Source: Bacillota bacterium
GTDB taxonomy: Bacteria > Bacillota > Clostridia > Peptostreptococcales > Anaerovoracaceae
Assembly: GCA_019420305.1 (NCBI GenBank)
Contig: JAHZHL010000037.1
Coordinates: 21,564-85,563, forward strand
Length of the DNA: 64,000 nt
Reading direction: 5' to 3'
Shown here: piece after piece, positions 56,865 through 64,000 of the stretch
Numbering within the stretch: the stretch's first letter is position 1
Layout of the letters: every line of letters starts with the position of its first letter
Notes under the pieces: model-generated
What the model was told of the DNA's origin: nothing
Seen by the model: the letters and a program-made list of their open reading frames with translations, nothing else
Database searches by the model: none
Made by a program: the position numbers and the translations under genes

Positions 56865-57770
56865 TCACAGCGTAGCCGGAAGAAAAACAGAAAACACAGA
56901 CCCTTTTTCCTTTTCAGATCGCACCCGGATATAGCCGCCTTCTCCGGAAAGAATTTCCCGCGCCAGATAAAGCCCGATGCCCGCGCCTTCATCGTCGCGA
57001 TGATCTTTCCCTCTGTAAAATCTGGCAAACACTTTGGGAATTTCTTCCTCGCTTATTCCCTTACCGGTATCCGAGATTTCCACACATACAAACAGTTCAT
57101 ACCGCTTCGTGCTAATGCGAATCCTGCCGCTTTCTGTATATTTCACCGCGTTATCAATAAGATTTCCCAGAGCCTCCCCGGTCCACTTTTCATCAAATAC
57201 CGCTCTTTCCTCTCCAGTCTCCACTTCTAGCGCCAATCCTTTAGACGCGGCCTTATCTGCGTAAGTGGCAGCCGCGTTCTCTACCAGGGTCCGGACACTG
57301 GACGGCTTCGGTTCCAGTTTAATCAGACCGGTCTCCAGCCTGGAAAGCTTTACCAGAGAAGCAATCAGAAAGTTCAGCTTTTCCGTCTGAGCCCGCAGAG
57401 CCTCAAGATACTCCCGTGAGGCAGGCGGAAGCTCCGTTTCTTCCAGAAGCTCCCTGTATAGTCTGATGTTGGCGATTGGGGTTTTAGTCTGATGGGAAAT
57501 ATCCGAAATAAGTGTTTTTATATGTGCCTCTTCAGCCGCGCGTTTTTCCGCCAGAACTTCCCCCGCCTGAAGGTACTCGGAAAATCGGTTTTCCAGAGCC
57601 GAAAACGCCGATTCATCAAACCTGCTTTCCCGAAACGTACCGTTCTTTGCGTCTTCCAGCATCCGCTCCAGTCTCTCCATCATCCGCCGCTGCCTGTAAC
57701 GACCGGCTCCAAGGACGATTCCACAGAAAAGAAGGCAGCCCACTCCAACCAGAACACTAATGCTCCCCAT
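56865..57770 (-). CDS. Sensor histidine kinase (301 aa)
   Basis: A single N-terminal span (about 5-22) with almost no extracellular loop is followed by an H box with His93 (DISHQTKTPIANIRLYRELL), N box LGNLIDNAVKYT, G1 DTGKGISEEE and G2 GAGIGLYLAREI. The lack of a sensor domain suggests it senses stress through the neighbouring ABC transporter, as in Bce-type modules. It overlaps the regulator gene by 14 nt. Confidence 0.94.
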   Translation of the reverse strand: MGSISVLVGVGCLLFCGIVLGAGRYRQRRMMERLERMLEDAKNGTFRESRFDESAFSALENRFSEYLQAGEVLAEKRAAEEAHIKTLISDISHQTKTPIANIRLYRELLEETELPPASREYLEALRAQTEKLNFLIASLVKLSRLETGLIKLEPKPSSVRTLVENAAATYADKAASKGLALEVETGEERAVFDEKWTGEALGNLIDNAVKYTESGRIRISTKRYELFVCVEISDTGKGISEEEIPKVFARFYRGKDHRDDEGAGIGLYLAREILSGEGGYIRVRSEKEKGSVFSVFLPATL

Positions 57771-58428
57771 TTTGCTTTACCCACGTATAACCGATCCCAT
57801 AGACCGTTTTGATCGCTTCCCCGGCCGAAAGCTTATCCCGCAGACGTTTGATCGCCACGTTAAGAGCGTTTTCATCCACATATTCGGCTCCATCTGTCCA
57901 TGTCCGGTCAATCAGTTCACTCCGGCTGACCGTAAGCCCCGCATTTTCGGTCAGGATGCGCAGCAGCTTCTGTTCCGTCTTGCTTAGCTGCGCGGATTTT
58001 GTTCCTTTATAAAACTCCATCCTTCGGAAGTCAAAAGAATAATCCCCATCCCGAAACACGACGCCTTTCTTTTTTCTGAGCTGTGTATTGACCCTGGCGC
58101 GCAATACCGCGAGACTGAACGGCTTTGTCACATAGTCATCAGCGCCCAATTCCAGTCCCATGACAATATCCGTCTCCATATCATTCGCGGTAAGAAGAAT
58201 CACCGGAATATCGCTTTTTTTCCGCAGTTCCTCCAAAAAATCGCATCCATTTCCGTCAGGAAGATTCACATCTAAGATCACCAGATCAAAAGATTCACTT
58301 TCCAACTGGTCTTTCGCTTTTCGCAAATCTGCGCAGCAGCTTATTTCCCTGCTTTCCGCCGCAAAGGCTCTCTGCAGACCTTTTGCCAGAGCTGCATCGT
58401 CTTCCACAATTAAAATATGTTCTGTCAT
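57757..58428 (-). CDS. OmpR-family response regulator (223 aa)
   Basis: Receiver domain with Asp53 (FDLVILDVNLPDGNGCDFLE), acidic pair near residue 10, Thr in VILLTAND and Lys in YVTKPFS; then a winged-helix DNA-binding domain (LSKTEQKLLRILTENAGLTV; NALNVAIKRLRDKL). It pairs with the kinase downstream and probably controls the ABC transporter genes. Confidence 0.95.
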   Translation of the reverse strand: MTEHILIVEDDAALAKGLQRAFAAESREISCCADLRKAKDQLESESFDLVILDVNLPDGNGCDFLEELRKKSDIPVILLTANDMETDIVMGLELGADDYVTKPFSLAVLRARVNTQLRKKKGVVFRDGDYSFDFRRMEFYKGTKSAQLSKTEQKLLRILTENAGLTVSRSELIDRTWTDGAEYVDENALNVAIKRLRDKLSAGEAIKTVYGIGYTWVKQNGEH

Positions 58429-58663
58429 CCCAAACCCTCCATTGTCCTTTTCTGTTTTCAGTATACGGGAATTCTTTCGGAACTACAAATGAAATTTGCT
58501 TTTGGGCGGGATATGGTTCGTATCTGCATATCCAGGCGCTGTGCAACGTCCGACGTTCCGGAAAAATGGAATTCCGCTCGCATTGCCCTTTCCACAGCCT
58601 CATGGTATAATGGAGAACAATGAACTGAGCAGTACGATCCGACGAATTGATGGAGGTTTTGTT

Positions 58664-60076
58664 ATGAAATCCTTTTTTAACCTGCAGAAAAACAGCGCCG
58701 TCCAGTGGCCGCTGTTTCTCACTCTGATCGCCATTGAACTTCTTATGTCTTTTTCGTTTCTCGGCTATTTTCATGTGGAACCGATCTCCATTACATTCGC
58801 GTATATTCCGGTGCTTCTGGCTGGCTGTCTCCTGGGTCCCGGCGCTTCTGCCGCGTTGGGCTGCGTCTTTGGACTCGCCAGCATGTGGAAAGCCTCTGCC
58901 CCTTATGTCGCGGCCGGGGATCGGATTTTTTCTCCCATACTCAGCGGGGAACCAATATCCAGTCTGCTTTTAAGCGTCGGTGCCAGGCTTTTATTCGGTC
59001 TTGTGATCGGAATTCTGTATTTTCTGGCGAAACGCGCCAAACGCGGTACTCTTTTTTGGATTGGAGCCGTTTCCTTTTTCGGGAGAACCATTCATGCCTT
59101 TTTTGTATACGGAATTATGGGACTTTTGTTTCCTCAGATGGATTTTCACGCATTCAGCGCCTTTTCAGACATCCTTTCTCCCAGCGGACTCGCGACTTCT
59201 TTCGCGGCAATGCTCATTGTTCTTGTCATCTATAAACTCTGGAATTCTGCTTTTTTTCTACGCTTCCAGAAAAGGATGCAGTCTGTTCAGAATCTCCATC
59301 TGACTGCTCATCGGTCGTTTCTTCCCGGGTTTATCATCGCAATTCTCACGCTGAGCTGCTCCTGCGCGATAGCGCTTTACTTTTTACAGCGAATGGTTTA
59401 TGTCCTTAAAGTGGGCGGATATTCTCTGAGTCAGACAGCAAACTACAATTTGTTCCATCTTCAGATTCAGTTCCTGCTGGGAATTCTTTCTCTGGTATTT
59501 CTTGTTTCGCTGTTCCTTCTGTTTGTCCAGCGTTACACTTCCTATATGCGCCATGAGGCGAAATCCGACGCGCTGACCGATGTCCTGAATCGGCACGGAT
59601 TTTTTCCTCTTTGTGAGCATATGCTTAAAACGTCCGCTTTCCAAAGGGAAGGTTCCGGATATTTTCTGATCCTTGATATCGACTATTTCAAACAAGTGAA
59701 TGACTCTCTGGGGCATCCGAAAGGAGATGAAATTCTATACAAGGTTGCGCAAGGCCTGCGGAATATATTTTCGGATTCCGGCATTATCGGCCGACTCGGA
59801 GGCGATGAATTTGCCGTTCTGCTTTATCCCCCTGTCAGCCGGGAGCGGCTGGAGGAAAAGCTAAGCCAATTCCTCGAAACCGTTCGTCAGATTCCATGTG
59901 ACGGTCAAAATCTGTCCTGCAGCATCGGCGCCGTCCAGGTTGGAACCATCCGGGACATCGATGAGCTTTATCGAACCGCGGATCACTACCTTTACTTGGC
60001 AAAAAACAGGGGAAGAGATCAATTCTTTATCGGAGAAGCAGGAGCTGTTCCGGCAGAGGGGATCGCCTGCCTCTGA
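58664..60076 (+). CDS. Membrane-bound diguanylate cyclase (GGDEF)
   Basis: The first 340 residues hold about eight membrane spans (ECF-type or sensory look: SITFAYIPVLLAGCLLGPGA). The GGDEF domain follows (about 335-460) with DALTDVLNRHGFF, LDIDYFKQVNDSLGHPKGDE and RLGGDEFAVLLYP. No RxxD inhibitory site precedes the active-site loop. It makes cyclic di-GMP in response to a membrane signal. ATG 58664 lies 7 nt after GGAGG; the longer frame is rejected. Confidence 0.92.
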   Translation: MKSFFNLQKNSAVQWPLFLTLIAIELLMSFSFLGYFHVEPISITFAYIPVLLAGCLLGPGASAALGCVFGLASMWKASAPYVAAGDRIFSPILSGEPISSLLLSVGARLLFGLVIGILYFLAKRAKRGTLFWIGAVSFFGRTIHAFFVYGIMGLLFPQMDFHAFSAFSDILSPSGLATSFAAMLIVLVIYKLWNSAFFLRFQKRMQSVQNLHLTAHRSFLPGFIIAILTLSCSCAIALYFLQRMVYVLKVGGYSLSQTANYNLFHLQIQFLLGILSLVFLVSLFLLFVQRYTSYMRHEAKSDALTDVLNRHGFFPLCEHMLKTSAFQREGSGYFLILDIDYFKQVNDSLGHPKGDEILYKVAQGLRNIFSDSGIIGRLGGDEFAVLLYPPVSRERLEEKLSQFLETVRQIPCDGQNLSCSIGAVQVGTIRDIDELYRTADHYLYLAKNRGRDQFFIGEAGAVPAEGIACL

Positions 60077-60112
60077 ATTTCAAAGCAGCTTTTCTCCCTT
60101 CCGATTTGATTC

Positions 60113-61486
60113 TTAAGCGAGAGGCCTCTCAATTTTCGCCAGCGCTTTTCGGAACTGCAGGAAAAACAGAATCGCGGTAAAGGTAACTGCCAGCAGATCC
60201 GCCACCGGCTCCGCCAGGTAAACCGCCATAGTCTGATTGGATTTCCAGATATGCGGCATAATGTAAATAAGCGGAAGCAGCAGAATAAATTTTCGCATAA
60301 TGGCTACCAGACTGGACTCTTTTGCTTTTCCCAGGGCGATAAACGTCATCTGGCAGGCGATCTGAATTCCGAAAAGAATCGCCGCCGCCATATAAACCCG
60401 GAGCGCTCCGGCTGTAAATTCCATCAGCTCCGCGTCCGCCGTAAAGAGCGCCGCGAAGGCCTGAGGCGCCGCCATAACAAGAACCCACAAAATCGCCGCG
60501 TAGATCAGGCTTACCTGCACCAGTTTCTTAAACGCTTCCTTCACGCGACCCGCGTCCCCGGCTCCATAGTTATAACTGATAATCGGCTGCGCTCCCTGAC
60601 CCAGTCCCTGCAGAGGCAGCATAGCGAACTGCATAACGCTGGTCAGGATCGTCATGGCTCCCACTGCCACATCTCCGCCGTATTTCAGCAAGGACGAATT
60701 AAAACATACGGAAATCACACTTTCACTGGCCTGCATGATAAACACCGATACTCCCAGCGCCAGGCAGGGCAGGATCACATTTCCCTTTAGAAGCAGATAT
60801 TCTTTGCGGATTTTCCAGAAAGTCTTTTTCCCAAACAGGAACGCCAGCACCCACGCGCAGGACATGGCCTGGGAAATAACCGTCGCCAGAGCTGCGCCGC
60901 GAACGTCCATATTCAGTCCGAAAATAAAAATCGGGTCCAGAATAATATTGGCAACCGCGCCGATCAGAACCGACAGCATGCCGGTTTTCGCGAATCCCTG
61001 AGCAGTAATGAAAGAATTCATTCCCAGAGTAAGCTGTACAAAGATGGTTCCCAGCGCATAAAGATTCATATAATCCGTACCATACTCAATCGTATTTTCA
61101 CTGGCTCCGAAGGCAAGCAGGAAATCCCGGTTCCAGATCAGCAGCGCGACCGTCAAAAGAACCGAAATCATAATCTGCATGGTAAAACAGTTTCCCAGCG
61201 TCCGCTCCGCCTCATCCTGCTGCTTCCTTCCCATAAAAATCGAAGCTCTGGGAGATCCGCCGTATCCGATCAGCGCCGCAAAAGCTGAAACAATCATAAT
61301 CAGCGGCATACACACTCCCACTCCGGTCAGCGCCATCGCGCCGATATCCGGAATATGTCCGATATAAATCCGATCCACGATGTTATAAAGCATATTAATA
61401 ATCTGCGCCGTTACGGTCGGCAGCGCCAGACGCAAAAGAAGCCTTCCTACCGGCTCTTTCCCAAGGAAATCCTTATCCTGCTGCAT
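60113..61486 (-). CDS. MATE-family efflux transporter
   Basis: The 457-aa protein has twelve hydrophobic spans in two halves and the blocks LLLRLALPTVTAQIINMLYN, DRIYIGHIPDIGAMALTGVG and GQGAQPIISYNYGAGD. It exports drugs or metabolites using an ion gradient. Its start overlaps the stop of the MarR gene by one base, so it is probably controlled by that regulator. Confidence 0.95.
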   Translation of the reverse strand: MQQDKDFLGKEPVGRLLLRLALPTVTAQIINMLYNIVDRIYIGHIPDIGAMALTGVGVCMPLIMIVSAFAALIGYGGSPRASIFMGRKQQDEAERTLGNCFTMQIMISVLLTVALLIWNRDFLLAFGASENTIEYGTDYMNLYALGTIFVQLTLGMNSFITAQGFAKTGMLSVLIGAVANIILDPIFIFGLNMDVRGAALATVISQAMSCAWVLAFLFGKKTFWKIRKEYLLLKGNVILPCLALGVSVFIMQASESVISVCFNSSLLKYGGDVAVGAMTILTSVMQFAMLPLQGLGQGAQPIISYNYGAGDAGRVKEAFKKLVQVSLIYAAILWVLVMAAPQAFAALFTADAELMEFTAGALRVYMAAAILFGIQIACQMTFIALGKAKESSLVAIMRKFILLLPLIYIMPHIWKSNQTMAVYLAEPVADLLAVTFTAILFFLQFRKALAKIERPLA

Positions 61487-61932
61487 TATCTTTCTCCCCT
61501 TTCTTTCTCCTGGTCCGCGTTTTCAAAAATTCTCCGACTGAGCCTGCCATACTGTCTCCTCTCTTCTTCTGAAAATCCCTGAAAGATCACTTCCCAAAAC
61601 TGCTCCTGAATTATGCCCACCTTCGCAAGAACCGGCGCCGCCCGGGAACACAGTTTCAGATGAATTTTCCTTCGATCCTCTTTATCCGGGACTCTTTGAA
61701 GAATCCCCTTCTGGATAAGAGCCTCAACTGCTTTGGAAACACTGCTCTTATTCAGCATCCTGAGTTCTGTAATGTCTGCCGCGGTGTCTCTATTCGGATT
61801 ATGCTGCAAAAAACTGATAATTTCCGCCTCGACCGCAGTCAGATGATACTCCTCACAAACTTCTCTGAGCATCTGATCATACAATTTCAGAACCCTACGG
61901 ATCCCGAGCCATAGTTCTGTATTATTCCTCAT
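61486..61932 (-). CDS. MarR-family transcriptional regulator
   Basis: The 148-aa protein has the MarR winged helix: YHLTAVEAEIISFLQHNPNR, TAADITELRMLNKSSVSKAV, EALIQKGILQRVPDKEDRRK and IHLKLCSRA. It probably represses its own operon with the MATE gene through two 16-bp sites in the promoter. ATG at 61932 lies behind GGAGG (5 nt). Confidence 0.94.
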   Translation of the reverse strand: MRNNTELWLGIRRVLKLYDQMLREVCEEYHLTAVEAEIISFLQHNPNRDTAADITELRMLNKSSVSKAVEALIQKGILQRVPDKEDRRKIHLKLCSRAAPVLAKVGIIQEQFWEVIFQGFSEEERRQYGRLSRRIFENADQEKERGER

Positions 61933-61945
61933 CGCCGCCTCCATT

Positions 61946-62005
61946 TAGTTTGTTTCTAAACAGTTTATACGTAAACTATTATATGTCTTTTAAACGTTCT
62001 GTCAA
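61946..62005 (-). promoter_or_regulatory. marR-MATE promoter with two tandem operators
   Basis: TTGACA (62000-62005) and TATAAT (61978-61983), spacer 16. Inverted repeats TAGTTTGTTTCTAAAC (61946-61961) and AGTTTATACGTAAACT (61962-61977) abut each other directly downstream of the -10, so a bound repressor would block initiation. Confidence 0.85.
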
Positions 62006-62267
62006 GTATTCTTAAAAGAACAAAGCAACATGGGGACGTTTCGTGAATTCTGTGTTTTTTTGCCCCATAAACTTTGCAAAACGCCCCATATTTTTCGAAC
62101 AGGATCGCTTGACTTACGTCTCAAATTGCAGTAAAATATAGAAAAATATGTTAATTTGCCGCCGGGTAAGCTTTCGAGCATTTATTTCGTGTCGTTAGGC
62201 CTTAGAAGATACGAAATCAAATGCTTTCTTTATTATCTGACTGGCACAAAGAAAGGAGCACACATCT
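62006..62267 (+). promoter_or_regulatory. Promoter and structured leader of the PPOX-family gene
   Basis: TTGACT (62109-62114) and TAAAAT (62132-62137) are 17 bp apart. The following leader can fold GCATTT-A-TTTCGT (62178-62190) with ACGAAA-TC-AAATGC (62211-62224), and a T-rich stretch follows, so it may act as an attenuator. Near 62,030-62,095, ATGGGGACGTTT and AAACGCCCCAT form another inverted pair. No gene is seen in this stretch. Confidence 0.5.
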
Positions 62268-62735
62268 ATGTTTCGAGAAATGCGCTTAAAAGAACAGCAG
62301 CTGTCCCAAGAAGAAGCCATCGCCATCCTGAAAAAAGCAACTCACGGAACACTGGCGATTAACGGCGAGGACAAGTATCCCTATTCCGTCCCTGTCAGCT
62401 TTGCTTACGGAAACGGGAAAATCTACTTTCACGGCGCCCTGGCTGGACAAAAGTACGATCTGTTGACGAAAAATCCGTCGGTCTGCCTTTCGGTTGTGGA
62501 TCTGGACGACGTTCAGCCCACAAAGTTCACGACGTTTTATCGGAGCGTCATCGTCTACGGTGATGTAAAACGCCTGACAACGCCGGAAGAGATCAAGCCC
62601 GCCATGGAATACACCGTGGAAAAATACTCCCCCGGCCTGATGGATGGCGGAATGAAATACATGAAATCTCAGGAAGGAAATTTCTGCGCCTACGAACTCA
62701 CCATCGCCCATATGACCGCGAAACGCTCCGAGTAA
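62268..62735 (+). CDS. Pyridoxamine 5'-phosphate oxidase-like flavoprotein (NimA-like, 155 aa)
   Basis: The split-barrel fold shows LKKATHGTLAINGEDKYPYS, VPVSFAYGNGKIYFHGALAG and VCLSVVDLDDVQPTKFTTFY, then YRSVIVYGDVKRLTTPEE. It resembles 5-nitroimidazole-resistance-type (NimA) FMN proteins of anaerobes. The substrate is unknown. AAAGGAG precedes the ATG. Confidence 0.9.
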   Translation: MFREMRLKEQQLSQEEAIAILKKATHGTLAINGEDKYPYSVPVSFAYGNGKIYFHGALAGQKYDLLTKNPSVCLSVVDLDDVQPTKFTTFYRSVIVYGDVKRLTTPEEIKPAMEYTVEKYSPGLMDGGMKYMKSQEGNFCAYELTIAHMTAKRSE

Positions 62736-62742
62736 AAAAAAG

Positions 62743-62790
62743 AAACCTTCAAACTGATAAGTCTGTTTTACATCAGTTTGAAGGTTTTTT
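62743..62790. terminator. Bidirectional terminator
   Basis: AAACCTTCAAACTGAT and ATCAGTTTGAAGGTTT form a 16-bp stem with T and A runs at either side, serving the PPOX gene and the convergent 183-aa gene. Confidence 0.92.
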
Positions 62791-62795
62791 CAACA

Positions 62796-63347
62796 TCATC
62801 GAACCACGCTTACAATGCGGAATATCCGTTTGAAATGTTCCTCTTTATCAATCTTTTCCACTAATTGTTCTATATCCGCTTCATTTCCACAGATAAAGAA
62901 ATCCAAATGATCGGTAGGAATCAGCGTATATCGTTCCTGCTGCATTAAAAATAACGGAAACGCTTGATACCTTAATGCCCGTTTTAAAAGTTCTTTTATA
63001 ATATCCCACTGCTCCGTTTCGATTCCCATTCCATTACAATTTTTATCGTATGACATCGGGTCGTATTCTCTTAAAAAATCATTTAACTTCCAGAACCCAT
63101 CCTCTTCATAGGAAAAAATTGATACTGCCGGCGAATCCTCCATAAGAAATCGAAATAAAGCAGTCAATTCCGTCTCATGCCTAAAATAGTTTTCATTTTT
63201 GTAAGGATCTGCTTCATAATATCGATCATTATCAACATTTTCAGAAAACAAAACTTGTATTTGTTTCCCCTTTTGTGCGGTATTCAAAGAAATTTCATCA
63301 AAGTAATTTAACTGCTCTATTTTTTTCAAAGTAATATAACGAAACAT
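62796..63347 (-). CDS. Hypothetical protein (183 aa)
   Basis: The acidic protein has an N-terminal beta part (MFRYITLKKIEQLNYFDEIS) and a helical C-terminal part (ELLKRALRYQAFPLFLMQQE). It lies 26 bases after the 96-aa gene on one transcript; both are AT-rich. The small acidic look and unusual composition recall immunity genes of toxin loci, but no toxin is seen in the window. Confidence 0.65.
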   Translation of the reverse strand: MFRYITLKKIEQLNYFDEISLNTAQKGKQIQVLFSENVDNDRYYEADPYKNENYFRHETELTALFRFLMEDSPAVSIFSYEEDGFWKLNDFLREYDPMSYDKNCNGMGIETEQWDIIKELLKRALRYQAFPLFLMQQERYTLIPTDHLDFFICGNEADIEQLVEKIDKEEHFKRIFRIVSVVR

Positions 63348-63373
63348 TTCTCCCCCTATCTGCCGAAACAGTT

Positions 63374-63664
63374 TTAAAGTTTACTTACTACAACAGCCTG
63401 AAGTTTCTCATGCAATTTATTTAATGCCAATCTCTCCTTCTTATTAAATACAGGAATATACTCTTTCCCCAATGGGGTAAGCGCCGGAAAATTATTGCCC
63501 CAAAATATTTTTTCGTATAAAGCGCTTGTCTCCCTGTCCGAAATCAGTTTCTCTAAATCCTGATCGAAAGACGCGCAAATATCTTCTGCCAGATTCCATA
63601 GGTCGTACCATAAGTAATATCCTATCGTTTTCTTGTATTTAATCCTATAGACATAGTACTTCAT
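63374..63664 (-). CDS. Hypothetical protein (96 aa)
   Basis: MKYYVYRIKYKKTIGYYLWY is followed by a helical part (LAEDICASFDQDLEKLISDR). AAAGGAG lies upstream of the ATG at 63664, and a hairpin (63,683-63,707, arms GTGAA/TTCAC with flanking ACATG) lies in the promoter region. No family is recognised. Confidence 0.65.
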   Translation of the reverse strand: MKYYVYRIKYKKTIGYYLWYDLWNLAEDICASFDQDLEKLISDRETSALYEKIFWGNNFPALTPLGKEYIPVFNKKERLALNKLHEKLQAVVVSKL

Positions 63665-63679
63665 TTTTTCTCCTTTCAA

Positions 63680-63898
63680 AACATGGTGAAAGTTTGCTTC
63701 ACATGTTCTTCATATATTCATTATCTGATAATTCTATTAATTCATCAACCCTTATGGTTTTATTTCCTATACCTTTCTGGGAGTTCGTTTGTATTTAAAC
63801 TCAAATGGCTATCAACTTAGAAAATATAGAAAGAAAGATATAAATTCAACAAGATTGGAAATATTTAACTGATTATACAAGCAATATACAGCAAACGA
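63680..63898. other. AT-rich intergenic stretch without a recognised gene
   Basis: Apart from the hairpin near 63,683-63,707 that precedes the 96-aa gene, I see no gene or RNA here. Confidence 0.6.
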
Positions 63899-63941
63899 AA
63901 AAAGCTTCAAACTGTTGATTTTCAACAAATTTGAAGCTTTT
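63899..63941 (-). terminator. Terminator after the tRNA gene
   Basis: AAAAGCTTCAAA and TTTGAAGCTTTT form a 12-bp stem; TTTTTTCG follows on the minus strand. Confidence 0.9.
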
Positions 63942-63945
63942 ATTC

Positions 63946-64000
63946 TGGAGGCGACACCCAGATTTGAACTGGGGAATAAAGGTTTTGCAGACCTCTGCCT
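63946..64000 (-). tRNA. tRNA-Cys (GCA), 5' part beyond the window
   Basis: The 3' end shows encoded CCA, discriminator U, acceptor strand TGTCGCC, a T arm with GTTCAAATC and an anticodon loop CTGCAAA with anticodon GCA at 63986-63988. The 5' strand and D arm are cut off by the window edge. Confidence 0.93.

Noticed and set aside
1..64000. CRISPR arrays, insertion sequences or rRNA genes
   Set aside because: I looked for regularly spaced repeats, transposase motifs and rRNA sequence and saw none in the window.

Overview
The window looks like chromosomal DNA of a Gram-positive anaerobe (Bacillota, class Clostridia, probably Lachnospiraceae). This is inferred from strong AGGAGG-type ribosome binding sites, clostridial-type gene content, a tmRNA tag ending in APMAMAA, and the family types in the chromosomal part. 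It holds two unlike halves: the right end of a temperate phage genome (1 to about 32,300) and ordinary chromosome carrying a Wadjet defence locus (about 32,300 to 64,000).

Prophage. Its left end lies outside the window; its right end lies in the 3' end of the tmRNA gene ssrA, next to a large serine recombinase. Almost all phage genes run leftward. From right to left: integrase; an accessory block (TIR protein, PGDYG-type protein, DUF4231 membrane protein, HicAB); the main lysogeny switch (CI-like and ImmA/IrrE-like genes facing a Cro-like gene); an early/replication block (Gp157, AAA ATPase, DUF669 protein with an SSB-like tail, ERCC4 nuclease, CHC2 primase, DUF927 helicase, MazG-like, methyltransferase); a self-contained two-gene accessory unit; then packaging and head genes (TerS, TerL, portal, MuF head protein, scaffold, capsid, Ig-like protein, connectors, gp10, tail terminator) and the start of a contractile tail sheath gene. 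The sheath makes this a PBSX/P2-like myophage. The head operon is interrupted by a second regulatory switch (divergent XRE repressor, ribbon-helix-helix protein, BRO-type antirepressor) laid out like the immI region of phage P22.

Chromosome. ssrA is followed by smpB and two signal peptidases, an RluD-type pseudouridine synthase, small unknown genes, fructose-bisphosphate aldolase, nicotinate phosphoribosyltransferase with an EamA transporter, and an SOS-controlled uvrB-uvrA operon. Next comes a complete type III-like Wadjet system (jetA-jetB-jetC-jetD) with two upstream genes in the same direction. It is followed by an ABC transporter with a two-component system, a diguanylate cyclase, a MarR-MATE pair, a PPOX-family flavoprotein, two orphan small genes and a partial tRNA-Cys.

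The main points of interest are (i) a TIR plus DUF4231 cassette between 52-bp direct repeats of the hicB 3' end, (ii) a head protein fused to a HExxH zincin-like domain with a small overlapping downstream gene that may be its immunity factor, (iii) the second immunity switch with three operators spaced exactly 21 bp, (iv) an ImmA/IrrE-zinc-ribbon protein ending in an SSB-like tip, (v) a two-gene accessory unit with its own promoter and terminators, and (vi) the integrase reading frame running antisense through ssrA while also encoding the ssrA terminator. All family calls are from reading the sequence; no database search was run.
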